36,263 nucleotides of DNA from JBIOJB01 sp044450465 (GTDB lineage Bacteria > Chloroflexota > Dormibacteria > Dormibacterales > Dormibacteraceae): NCBI GenBank assembly GCA_044450465.1, contig JBIOJB010000022.1, positions 1 to 36,263 on the forward strand. The letters run 5' to 3'. Shown piece by piece: positions 23,439-30,145 of the stretch. The notes under the pieces were generated by a model. That model was given only the letters and a program-made list of their open reading frames with translations. It did not search any database and was not told the origin of the DNA. Made by a program: the position numbers and the translations under genes. How positions within the stretch are numbered: position 1 is the first letter of the stretch; each line of letters opens with the position of its first letter.

Positions 23439-23725
23439 AGACCGCGTTCGGCGAGACCGAGAAGCAGAAGCGCAAGCGCCTGTTGAAGATGGCGCGCACG
23501 AGCACCGATCCACGGGAGCGTTCGTGGGCGATGGTGCAGCTTGACGAGATAAGGGCGGCGAGTGTCAACAAGAGCGCCCCCATGAAGACCGCTGTGGCTC
23601 TGCCTGAAGGCAAGAAGGCAACGCGCGACCTCGTCACGCACCTGGAACGCCAGGCCGTCTACGCGGCCGACCCACGCATCCGCCTTCGCGCCCAGGACGA
23701 TCTCAGACAACTCGGAAGGAGCTGA
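23423..23725 (+). CDS. Basic helical hypothetical protein, apparent AUC start
   Basis: From ATC 23423, 4 bp after AGAGGAGG, the frame gives 100 residues: (M)GNKLKTAFGETEKQKRKRLL then LKMARTSTDPRERSWAMVQL. This reads like a natural N-terminus. The only upstream ATG (23369) lacks a ribosome site and overlaps the previous gene by 70 bp. The protein is Lys/Arg-rich and helical throughout; unknown role. Confidence 0.55.
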   Translation: MGNKLKTAFGETEKQKRKRLLKMARTSTDPRERSWAMVQLDEIRAASVNKSAPMKTAVALPEGKKATRDLVTHLERQAVYAADPRIRLRAQDDLRQLGRS

Positions 23726-23727
23726 CC

Positions 23728-24180
23728 ATGACGACACCCAACCCCGGACTCGCCGACCCGATGGAGCAACCGCTGCCTAACTCGGGCCCGATCTCCCCGA
23801 CTCAATTCCAGCGGGGTCCGTTGACCGCAGGCCACCAGCGCCTGTCGCCCGGCGATTCGCCTGTGGATACGAATGTGACCAAGGGCGACGGCCCAGCGCC
23901 ACACCCGACCCGCGCTGCGGACTCTACTCGTGGCGTTGGCGAGTCGGTGCCTGGCTCGGCGCGCCCTTCTCCCAGTAACGAGCCGAGGGCGGCGATGACA
24001 CCCGAGGAGTACTGGTCACAGCAGAACCTGGCGGCGCAGGACCTCCGAGTCCAGAACGTCAGGCCCGGCGGTCAAGTCGATAACCGCGACGACTCGGCGC
24101 TCAAGCCGGTCGACACCGTCGACGCAGCCAAGCCAGCCGTGACTTTGGAGCAGTACCGCAAGGAGGAGGACCACTCGTGA
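23728..24180 (+). CDS. Disordered hydrophilic protein
   Basis: The 150-residue protein is rich in Pro, Ser, Gly, Asp and Thr with few hydrophobic residues. It has repeated short motifs such as MTPEEYWSQQNL and VTLEQYRKEEDHS near the end. It is probably intrinsically disordered. It overlaps the next gene's GTG by 4 bp (GTGA). Confidence 0.55.
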   Translation: MTTPNPGLADPMEQPLPNSGPISPTQFQRGPLTAGHQRLSPGDSPVDTNVTKGDGPAPHPTRAADSTRGVGESVPGSARPSPSNEPRAAMTPEEYWSQQNLAAQDLRVQNVRPGGQVDNRDDSALKPVDTVDAAKPAVTLEQYRKEEDHS

Positions 24181-24656
24181 GCAAGCGACTACCGGGCCTG
24201 TATTTTCGCCCCGGCGTCCGCACCATCTTGACGTTAGGCGGCGAGCACGACCACTCCCCTGGCCGCTGGCACGAAGGCCCGAGTGTGGTGGTGTGCGACG
24301 ACGCCCGCTGTCGTCAGGAGCTGATCCGTAAGGGGGGCATCGAACTGGTCAGCCGCACGTGGTTCATTGCCCGCGACCGCGCCAGCTTCAACGTCACGCA
24401 GGACGACGGCTCCAACCACCTCCACGAGCCCGCAGGCAAGGACTACACCGTGACCTGCGACTCACCGACCTGCAACGCGTTCTTCGCCAACGATCACGAC
24501 GCGGCGTCGCTGAAGGCGGAGACCCGACCCAAGACCGTCGCCGAGATCGACGCTGAACAGCAGGCGTTCGAGGCGCGCGCTCGCGAAGAGGCCGCGATCG
24601 AGGTCGAGGTCGGGCGCCAGCGACGCTCTGCCATGTTCCCAATGTTGAGGCGCTGA
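24177..24656 (+). CDS. Hypothetical protein with two CxxxxC sites
   Basis: The 159-residue protein starts at GTG 24177. It contains VVVCDDARCRQEL and VTCDSPTCNAFF, two matching Cys-x4-Cys hairpins about 68 residues apart, so an internal duplication or paired metal knuckles are possible. The C-terminal third is a charged helix. Unknown family. Confidence 0.6.
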   Translation: MSKRLPGLYFRPGVRTILTLGGEHDHSPGRWHEGPSVVVCDDARCRQELIRKGGIELVSRTWFIARDRASFNVTQDDGSNHLHEPAGKDYTVTCDSPTCNAFFANDHDAASLKAETRPKTVAEIDAEQQAFEARAREEAAIEVEVGRQRRSAMFPMLRR

Positions 24657-24666
24657 GCCAGAGCGC

Positions 24667-24739
24667 GAGAGGGCTAGCCTGCTTGGTATCCAGGTGATGG
24701 GTGTGGGTCCAGTAGCCGCCCTCGCCGCCCGGCCCTCTC
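24667..24739 (+). ncRNA. Possible structured RNA or terminator
   Basis: GAGAGGGC (24667-24674) pairs with GCCCTCTC (24732-24739). Inside, GGCTA and TAGCC (24713-24717) offer an alternative pairing. The segment follows the end of the long gene train, so it may be an operon-end structure or small RNA. There is no T tract and no known RNA family was recognised. Confidence 0.25.
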
Positions 24740-24776
24740 CGCTCACCCTCGAATCGTCCAACTCCCTGGTGGCGGC

Positions 24777-24902
24777 ATGTGGGAAACGAGCGCTATGAAG
24801 GGGACCGAAGAAATGTTCGCTCCACTGAGCCCAGAACTACTTGACTATCGAGCGTGTCAAATAGATGATGCAGCGACCAAGTCAGTAATCGCGGAGGTGT
24901 AG
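24777..24902 (+). CDS. Possible 41-residue ORF
   Basis: ATG 24777 opens a frame reading MWETSAMKGTEEMFAPLSPE and ending AATKSVIAEV. Composition is normal for a small acidic protein and the ORF fills most of the gap before the next gene. There is no strong ribosome site. Tentative. Confidence 0.35.
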   Translation: MWETSAMKGTEEMFAPLSPELLDYRACQIDDAATKSVIAEV

Positions 24903-24911
24903 TTCAGACGA

Positions 24912-25088
24912 ATGGCAATATCGCAAAGGGCCCTTGAATACATGGTCGTCGAGTCCAAGGAGACTCCGGGTGAGTGGCGGGCCGAAGCAATCGATCACTC
25001 TAAGGATGGGGACTGTTTCGTGGTGCTCTTCAGCGGTCCAGACGCCAAAAAGCGGGCCGAAGAATACGCTCGCTGGAAGAGCCGCTAG
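24912..25088 (+). CDS. Small hypothetical protein
   Basis: The 58-residue frame (MAISQRALEYMVVESKETPG...GDCFVVLFSGPDAKKRAEEYAR) has clear amphipathic strand and helix pattern and a C-terminal AEEYARWKSR helix typical of small globular element proteins. GGAGGTG lies 13 bp upstream. It converges with the minus-strand gene (4-bp stop overlap). Confidence 0.6.
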   Translation: MAISQRALEYMVVESKETPGEWRAEAIDHSKDGDCFVVLFSGPDAKKRAEEYARWKSR

Positions 25089-25378
25089 TACGCAACCTCG
25101 ACGTCGATTTGGCTAACACATGTCTGCGGTCGGGTATGCCTCGGCCCCGTGTGCCAATCTCCCGCACGCGCCTGAACGTCGGTGAGTTCTGCAATCCGGC
25201 AGCAGCGCCAAGCACCCCACGGCGGCAGTCCTCGGCTGCTCGTGCCTGCGAACTGATAGAAGAGCGCTTGTAGGTCACCCTCGGGACCCTGCCCGATAAC
25301 GTGCGGGCACATCTCACGGTAATGGCCCTGGTAATTGGCCGTGATTTGGAGCTTGTTAAGTATCGCGTCGCGGATCAT
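25085..25378 (-). CDS. Small WYL-like-fold hypothetical protein
   Basis: The 97-residue protein starts at ATG 25378 (MIRDAILNKLQITANYQGHY) and has REMCPHVIGQG, a FYQFAG strand, LPPWGAWRCCRIAEL and DVQARAGDWHTGP. This order (nucleotide/ligand-binding-like barrel with Y-G-H-Y-R then P-H) matches small stand-alone proteins that resemble a WYL domain. The frame continues open upstream to 25732, but that part does not resemble protein. Likely an independently transcribed cargo gene. Confidence 0.65.
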   Translation of the reverse strand: MIRDAILNKLQITANYQGHYREMCPHVIGQGPEGDLQALFYQFAGTSSRGLPPWGAWRCCRIAELTDVQARAGDWHTGPRHTRPQTCVSQIDVEVAY

Positions 25379-25738
25379 CGAATAGGCGTCCACGTTCGAA
25401 TGCCACCTTATCCGGCGCAGCGCCACTTTACAAGTCCTGCATCGGCGTAAAAGTCCTTCCAGGGAAGCTGCCTGAGCCGCGCGTTCCAGAAGAGCGGCAG
25501 CCTCACTGCATAGAGAACGCTTTGATTCCTGCCAGGCGCACCTTCCAGCCACTCGGGAGAAGGACGCCACCGAGACCCTCAAGCTCGCGTCTCCGGAAAG
25601 CGGCCGAACCCGGGCTGCACTTAGGAGCGCGGCGCGGCAAAGCCCTCCTCGGACTGCTAGACTGCTCCCACCGGCAGGCATGGCGTCCTGTCGAGTCCAG
25701 ATCGGGCATTGCGTCCCGACAAGAGGAGGCACTCAAAA
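25379..25738. other. 360-bp region with no supported gene
   Basis: This lies between the divergent minus-strand small protein and the plus-strand gene at 25739. Open frames on both strands have unconvincing composition. It presumably contains the promoters of both genes. Confidence 0.5.
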
Positions 25739-26263
25739 ATGAGTGTGATAACGAAGTTGGCCGAGGAGGTCATTTACATGGGCGATTTGGCGCAGGCCAT
25801 CGTGGCGTTGGGTCGGGCGTCTGAACGGAGGCAGGGCGCGCGGGCCGACCTCATCGAGGCGACCGACACGATAGCTAACGCGATTCGGGAGCAGCTCCGG
25901 TCTGGCGACTCGGTCGAGGTGGAGGGCCACCAAGAATTGCTGGCGAGCCTGCTCTCCACAACCCAGGTGACCTACCGAGCCGTATCGGTCAGGAAGCAGC
26001 TCACCACCGGAGCGGGGAAAGCGGAGGACGCACTCCTTCGCGCCGTGGGCAAAAGTAAGGCCGTGTTTGGCACCCAAGGCCCAGGTTCATTCGAGATGGT
26101 TCAAATCCCAGGCGAGATTGTTCATTCAGCGAGCGACGAAGAGCGACAGGCTTTCGTACACGAAGCAGGTGCGGTGGTGGCCGCGTTTCGGCGACTCCTT
26201 GATGAACAAGCGACTAAGAACGAGGCCGCTGCCAAGAAGGCGACCAAGTTAACTCCACGTTAG
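25739..26263 (+). CDS. Hypothetical helical protein
   Basis: The 174-residue protein starts at ATG 25739, 10 bp after GAGGAGG. It is almost wholly helical, with alternating charged and hydrophobic residues (LIEATDTIANAIREQL, DEERQAFVHEAGAVVAAF) and a Lys/Ala end. No domain recognised. It is followed by a small membrane protein, possibly in the same transcript. Confidence 0.6.
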   Translation: MSVITKLAEEVIYMGDLAQAIVALGRASERRQGARADLIEATDTIANAIREQLRSGDSVEVEGHQELLASLLSTTQVTYRAVSVRKQLTTGAGKAEDALLRAVGKSKAVFGTQGPGSFEMVQIPGEIVHSASDEERQAFVHEAGAVVAAFRRLLDEQATKNEAAAKKATKLTPR

Positions 26264-26312
26264 CAATGGCGGTGGGGTGTTCTCGAGACACAACGAAGGA
26301 GGTGATACCAAG

Positions 26313-26471
26313 ATGGCAGCGAAGACACGGGTAGGGAGTGGCGGCTTCGGCTTTGAGCACTTCTTGCTGCTGCTGCTAGGCGCGATAGCGTTCAAGGTGG
26401 CAGTAGACGAAGGTGCACTCATTGCCGAGCATGGCTTCGACAACTGGCGTCGTCATCGTCTCGGCTGGTAG
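26313..26471 (+). CDS. Small single-helix membrane protein
   Basis: The 52-residue protein starts at ATG 26313 behind AAGGAGGTG. It contains GFEHFLLLLLGAIAFKVAVDEGAL as a single membrane-spanning or amphipathic helix and a basic, Trp-containing tail. Function unknown. Confidence 0.55.
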   Translation: MAAKTRVGSGGFGFEHFLLLLLGAIAFKVAVDEGALIAEHGFDNWRRHRLGW

Positions 26472-26536
26472 GCCGAATCACCCAAGCCGCCCGCGCCCCG
26501 CATTCATCCGAAGGCCGGGCGGCACCTTCACAGACG

Positions 26537-27013
26537 CTAGCCCCAGATCGCCTTCTTCGCAGCCTCGCTCGCAACGTCGACCAAGACGTCCCGTAGGGCG
26601 TTCGCTGTTCCGACTCCAGCCTTCGCTACCAGACGCTTGAAACGGATCGCTGCGACCTGCGTTCGTGGCACATCTCGCGAGAGGTCATCCAGCGTGCCTG
26701 CCAACTCCGTCCGTTCCTCCGCCGACAAGTGCTCGGCCTCGCGGGCCAGCACGCGGGCTGCTTCAAGTCGACGCTCGGTCCAAGGGAACGGCTTGCCACA
26801 GTCGGGGCAAAATGCCGGGGGCCTGTAAGGGAGGCCGATAATGCCGCCGGAATAAGCACCCCGGATGGGGTGCTCGCACGACGGGCAAGCCGTGATAGTC
26901 GCTTCACCGCAGGTCTCGCAGAAATCGCGCCTGAACTGCGGACCGTACTGAGACATGGACGTGGCGACGTGGCCATTGGGACAGACCTGAGCGATGTCGT
27001 AGACCTCACCCAC
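26537..27013 (-). CDS. DUF2321-like zinc-ribbon protein
   Basis: About 158 residues from the GTG at 27013 (VGEVYDIAQVCPNGHV). Several Cys pairs occur in order: CPNGHV, FCETCGEATI, ACPSCEHPIRG, and AFCPDCGKPFPWTERRLEAA, followed by a helical C-terminal region. This string of zinc knuckles is the DUF2321 pattern. A longer frame to 27085 would run over putative integrase arm sites, so I prefer the shorter start. It is the last gene before the right end, a common cargo position. Confidence 0.75.
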   Translation of the reverse strand: MGEVYDIAQVCPNGHVATSMSQYGPQFRRDFCETCGEATITACPSCEHPIRGAYSGGIIGLPYRPPAFCPDCGKPFPWTERRLEAARVLAREAEHLSAEERTELAGTLDDLSRDVPRTQVAAIRFKRLVAKAGVGTANALRDVLVDVASEAAKKAIWG

Positions 27014-27059
27014 AGGGCGAATCGTAGCGACGCGACTCCCCGAGCGACTCCGTTCGGTC

Positions 27060-27147
27060 GGACACCGGGGGATACCCCGGGACACGCTGAGTTTCCGAGA
27101 GCCCCGTAGGAGGACACGTCCGGAAATCCGAGGACATTTCGGGACAC
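27060..27147. repeat. GGACAC repeats beside attR, candidate integrase arm sites
   Basis: GGACAC begins at 27060, 27080, 27112 and 27142, with GGACAT at 27132. Two adjacent pairs are 20 bp apart. A perfect inverted repeat CCGGGG-GATA-CCCCGG (27065-27080) overlaps the first two. The cluster ends 10 bp from the att repeat. Confidence 0.5.
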
Positions 27148-27157
27148 GCCCACCCTG

Positions 27158-27197
27158 GGTCCGGAGCCGAACGCTCTGTCCGGTGAGCTACAGGCGC
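27158..27197. repeat. Attachment-site repeat, right (attR) of element 1
   Basis: Exact copy of 12204-12243, the tRNA-Arg(CCG) 5' half. It is followed by chromosomal DNA that before insertion would have been the tRNA's native upstream region. On the minus strand a TACTAG about 17 bp from the tRNA start may be the old -10. Confidence 0.92.
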
Positions 27198-27233
27198 GCT
27201 GAGGACTACCCACACTAGTACACTCCGGCACCC

Positions 27234-27866
27234 GTGGGTCGTTTGATCGGGCTCCTCTCCGTCATGGCTCTGGCCGCGGCGTGCCAGGGTCAGTCGCAGG
27301 CCTCGCCCGGGCCGAGCCCGGCGCCAACCCCCCACACCACGCCGCTCGCAGCCGTCCTGCAGTCGACCGAGGTGCCGGGCGGGCTGTTCAACTGCCTGGC
27401 GTCAGGCCCGATCGACTCGTACATCACGACCGTCGCCGGAGCCAGCCCTTCGGTTTCCTCCGCCGCCTCCTCGGAGTGGGCAAAGCTCAAAGCCGGCGGC
27501 GCGACGGCGGCGGCCATGTCCATCTACGCCGACGACGCGACAGCCTGTGCCGCCGAGGTGGGCGCCACGTCCGGCGCGAGGTCGGCCACGAGCTTCGTCG
27601 CGATCTTTGGCGATGCAGGGGAGGCCGACCGGGCCTGGGTCGACGGCGTGTTCGGATTCACACCGCCCGCAGTGGGCGAGCAGGCGCCAGGCGTGACGCT
27701 GGGCTCGGGCACCGGGCTTGGAATCAGCTCGTTCACCTTCGAGCGCACACCCGTGCTTCTCGCCTCATGGCACCGCTCGGTGTTCGTGGCCGTGGTGGTG
27801 TTCGTGAATCTCGACGCCGGTCCTTTCAAGGCAGCGACGGCCGCCGTCGACGCTCGCCTAAACTGA
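27234..27866 (+). CDS. Putative secreted lipoprotein
   Basis: The 210-residue protein starts at GTG 27234 with MGRLIGLLSVMALAAACQGQ: a lipoprotein signal with lipobox LAAAC. A Pro/Ser/Thr linker and an Ala/Gly-rich soluble domain follow. It resembles uncharacterised exported actinobacterial-type lipoproteins. It lies alone on the chromosomal island between the two elements and ends 9 bp before a tRNA gene. Confidence 0.75.
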   Translation: MGRLIGLLSVMALAAACQGQSQASPGPSPAPTPHTTPLAAVLQSTEVPGGLFNCLASGPIDSYITTVAGASPSVSSAASSEWAKLKAGGATAAAMSIYADDATACAAEVGATSGARSATSFVAIFGDAGEADRAWVDGVFGFTPPAVGEQAPGVTLGSGTGLGISSFTFERTPVLLASWHRSVFVAVVVFVNLDAGPFKAATAAVDARLN

Positions 27867-27875
27867 ACCCCTCGC

Positions 27876-27951
27876 GCGCCTGTAGCTCACCGGACAGAGC
27901 GCTTGCCTGCGGAGCAAGAGGCAGCAAGTTCGATTCTTGCCAGGCGCACCA
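27876..27951 (+). tRNA. tRNA-Arg (anticodon GCG)
   Basis: Acceptor GCGCCTG/CAGGCGC, D arm GCTC/GAGC with GGA, anticodon stem CTTGC/GCAAG with loop CTGCGGA (anticodon GCG, reads CGC and by wobble CGU), T arm GCAAG/CTTGC, encoded CCA. A20 and C35 support arginine. Most bacteria use ACG (inosine) for this box. Its 3' part is duplicated at 36122-36177. Confidence 0.93.
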
Positions 27952-27952
27952 G
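27897..27952. repeat. Attachment-site repeat, left of element 2
   Basis: Matches 36122-36177 with one mismatch. It covers tRNA-Arg(GCG) from the D stem 3' strand through the anticodon arm, T arm and CCA plus one base. This is the usual 3'-end target arrangement, leaving the tRNA intact. Confidence 0.92.
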
Positions 27953-28108
27953 TTCTGCCCGATCTCGGCGATTTCGTATTTGGATCTGGCGCTTGCTCGA
28001 ATTGCTGAACCCTTGCCAGCGGCTTGCTGGAGGCCTATGCTCTGCACGAAGCAAGCGCGGCACTGAGGCGCAATCCTGGCAATCACGCATTAAGGAGGCA
28101 GGCGCCCT

Positions 28109-29071
28109 ATGGCCAGTCCCAAGTTGAAGATCGTCGAGAAGCGCGTCAGCGCCCTGGAGCAGCTCGTCGCCGATTACCTCGCCCATCAGCGCGGCCGCGG
28201 GCTCTCGTCGCGCAGCACTGCGTTGACGGCCAACGTGCTCGAGCACCGATGGCTGCCCTGGTGCGCCAAAGCAGAGATCACCGCGCCGGAGCAGCTCGAG
28301 CAGCGAGTGCTCGATCGCTGGAGCGCATATCTGCTCGAGGATCACCGCACGCCAGCCGGCAAGCCGCTGGCGCGAGAGAGCGTCCGCACCTACTTGCGCA
28401 CGTTGGGTACGTTCATCCGATGGGCTCAATCAGAGGACGCCGTCGGCGCCAAGGTCAAGGCGCGGCAGCCGCTCGCCGAGCATCGGCTAGTGGAAACGTT
28501 GAGCCGCGAGGAGATCCAGCTCATGGAGGACGAGGCCAGCTCAGTCCGCGACAAGCTGATGATCCGGGTGCTCGCCGACACGGGGATTCGCCTCGGCGAG
28601 CTGCTCGGCCTGCGCGCAGCCGACCTCCAGGAGCACGGCCGCGATCGCTTCATCAAAGTGCGCGGAAAGGGTGCTCGCGAACGGCTAGTGCCTCTGCAGC
28701 CGAGTCTGTTCATGCGCCTGCGCAAGTACGCCGAGCGCGGTCGAGCCGCAAGCCCTCGCGATCGCATCTTCGTGACCACGAAGCGCAGCCCGAAGACCGG
28801 CGAGTACGAACCGCTGGCTCCGCGCTCGGTGCAGAACATGATCAAGTTCACCGCGCGCGACGCAGGCATCGAGCGCGCGGTTCATCCTCATCTCTTCAGG
28901 CACTCGTTCGCGACGTGGGCGCTGCGCAAGGGCATGAATCCGGTCCAGCTGCAGCGCATCCTCGGCCACGCCGACCTCTCCATGATCAGCAGCGTTTACT
29001 CGCACCTGACGCCCTCGGATGCGTACTCGGCGATGCTCGAGCTCGTCCGCGCAGAGAACGGCGATGCCTGA
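28109..29071 (+). CDS. int: XerC/D-type tyrosine integrase of element 2
   Basis: The 320-residue protein has a SAM-like core-binding domain (residues 10-120) and a catalytic domain with Arg161 (DTGIRLGELLGL), a Lys in the beta-hairpin (VRGKGARERLVPL), His261-x-x-Arg264 (HLFRHSF), His287 (ILGHADL) and Tyr297 (SSVYSHL). All five active-site positions are intact. AAGGAGG lies 15 bp upstream. It shows no close resemblance to the integrase of element 1, so the two elements are separate acquisitions. Confidence 0.94.
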   Translation: MASPKLKIVEKRVSALEQLVADYLAHQRGRGLSSRSTALTANVLEHRWLPWCAKAEITAPEQLEQRVLDRWSAYLLEDHRTPAGKPLARESVRTYLRTLGTFIRWAQSEDAVGAKVKARQPLAEHRLVETLSREEIQLMEDEASSVRDKLMIRVLADTGIRLGELLGLRAADLQEHGRDRFIKVRGKGARERLVPLQPSLFMRLRKYAERGRAASPRDRIFVTTKRSPKTGEYEPLAPRSVQNMIKFTARDAGIERAVHPHLFRHSFATWALRKGMNPVQLQRILGHADLSMISSVYSHLTPSDAYSAMLELVRAENGDA

Positions 29072-29429
29072 GGCTCGCTTCGCGCTCGGCAAGGTCTGGT
29101 GCGGCCGCGCCGGATGCCGCGGCCGGCTCCCTTCGCCAGCGCCTCGAGAGAATAGACGGGATCCCGCTGGCCAGTTCGTTATGGAGATGGCCGGCTGGAA
29201 ACTGGATGCGGCAGGACGGTGGCGCAGATCCTCGAAGCCCGATAGCCTCGCTCACCGAAAGCGCAGGCGGGCTGAAGCGAATATGCGCGGGCTTCTTACG
29301 GGCAAGACTGGCGAAGCCTGGGATCCGGCGGAGCAGTTTGGCCGGCAGCCCGTCTCTCTGCCGATTGAGGCGATCTGTCCGAAATGCGGAGCCGTCAATT
29401 CCCTTGCCACTTCGTTGCTGGACAGCTAG
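29064..29429 (+). CDS. Small zinc-ribbon hypothetical protein
   Basis: The 121-residue protein starts at ATG 29064, overlapping the integrase stop by 8 bp. It has a WCGRAGCRGRL site near the start and ICPKCGAVN near the end, so the pairs could form one distant zinc site. The middle is Arg-rich. It is coupled to the integrase and may assist recombination, but no family was recognised. Confidence 0.6.
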   Translation: MPEARFALGKVWCGRAGCRGRLPSPAPRENRRDPAGQFVMEMAGWKLDAAGRWRRSSKPDSLAHRKRRRAEANMRGLLTGKTGEAWDPAEQFGRQPVSLPIEAICPKCGAVNSLATSLLDS

Positions 29430-29517
29430 ACTGCCGCTCGCAATCATTCTGTAGGCCGCGACATCATCGGGCCTGCGCACCTCCCCCTTCGGGCGGAGCT
29501 GAGCAGGAGCGCGCGCC

Positions 29518-29850
29518 ATGGAGAGCTTGGAGAGACGGGCCGGCGGCACCATCCTTGACCGCGAGCGCGCCACTTATCAACTGAGCATCCGCGGCATGAG
29601 CCAACGGGAGTGGGCGAAGCGCGCTGGCAAAACAGAAGCTCAGGTCTGCCACGCCCTGGCCGGGCGACCGGTCAATCCGAGGACGCTCAGGAAGTTGGTG
29701 GAGGCGCTGGTTGCAGCCCCGGTGCTGCCTGGCGCTGAGCTGATCGTCGCCGCGCCATCGAACGGCGCCGGAAAGAAAAACGCCGAGGGGGCTCAGGCCT
29801 CGGCGAAGGAGGTGAGCCGTCGTGCCGGCGCAACCCCGAAAGGAGTCTAG
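29518..29850 (+). CDS. HTH regulator
   Basis: The 110-residue protein has IRGMSQREWAKRAGKTEAQVCHALAGRP, an XRE-like HTH, at about residues 24-52, then a helical region and a basic Ala/Lys/Ser tail. It may repress element 2 genes. Its end overlaps the next gene start by 29 bp. Confidence 0.72.
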   Translation: MESLERRAGGTILDRERATYQLSIRGMSQREWAKRAGKTEAQVCHALAGRPVNPRTLRKLVEALVAAPVLPGAELIVAAPSNGAGKKNAEGAQASAKEVSRRAGATPKGV

Positions 29851-30145
29851 CCGAGCCCGGCGGCGATCCAAACCCCGCTCTCGGTCTGCGGTTGGAGGAG
29901 ATCTGCGCGGAGCAACGTTCGAGCTGGCCCGCATGTGGGTTCGGACGGATGCGAGCTCTGGCGTCGTAGAGGTGTCGCTCTGGTCCGACAAGTTTCTGGC
30001 TTGGGCGGAGGAGGAGGCCCACCTCGACGACGACGAGGGGGAGATCGTCTGGGTGGGCCTCACGCTGGCGGACGCCAAGGCGCTGCAGGCGCAGCTCGAG
30101 AAGGCGATCCGAGAAACCGAACTCGAGCGGAGGGCGAGGCGATGA
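29822..30145 (+). CDS. Hypothetical protein
   Basis: The 107-residue protein starts at GTG 29822 behind AAGGAGG. An Arg/Ser-rich tail precedes a compact alpha/beta domain (MWVRTDASSGVVEVSLWSDK...IVWVGLTLADAKALQAQL). It ends with a charged helix and overlaps the initiator gene by 4 bp. Unknown. Confidence 0.6.
   Translation: MPAQPRKESSRARRRSKPRSRSAVGGDLRGATFELARMWVRTDASSGVVEVSLWSDKFLAWAEEEAHLDDDEGEIVWVGLTLADAKALQAQLEKAIRETELERRARR

Larger units (their letters stand above)
12204..27197. mobile_element. Integrative element 1 (15.0 kb) in tRNA-Arg(CCG)
   Basis: The element is bounded by exact 40-bp direct repeats (12204-12243 and 27158-27197). It encodes a tyrosine integrase, an AlpA/Xis-like protein, a HTH regulator and a primase-helicase, plus cargo. 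Most genes run rightward in tightly overlapping order. No capsid, portal, tail, terminase large subunit, relaxase or FtsK-like transfer gene was seen, so it fits a replicating satellite or integrative mobilizable element rather than a full prophage or conjugative element. Confidence 0.88.

Noticed and set aside
27158..27197. A tRNA gene on the minus strand
   Set aside because: Only the 5' half is present; the 3' half is missing, so it is the right attachment repeat of element 1.
12204..27197. Complete prophage
   Set aside because: No capsid, portal, tail, lysis or terminase large-subunit gene could be found in either element.
28024..29454. 476-codon ORF overlapping integrase 2
   Set aside because: It is an Arg/Ala/Ser-rich shadow frame of the integrase gene, whose catalytic residues are all present in the other frame.
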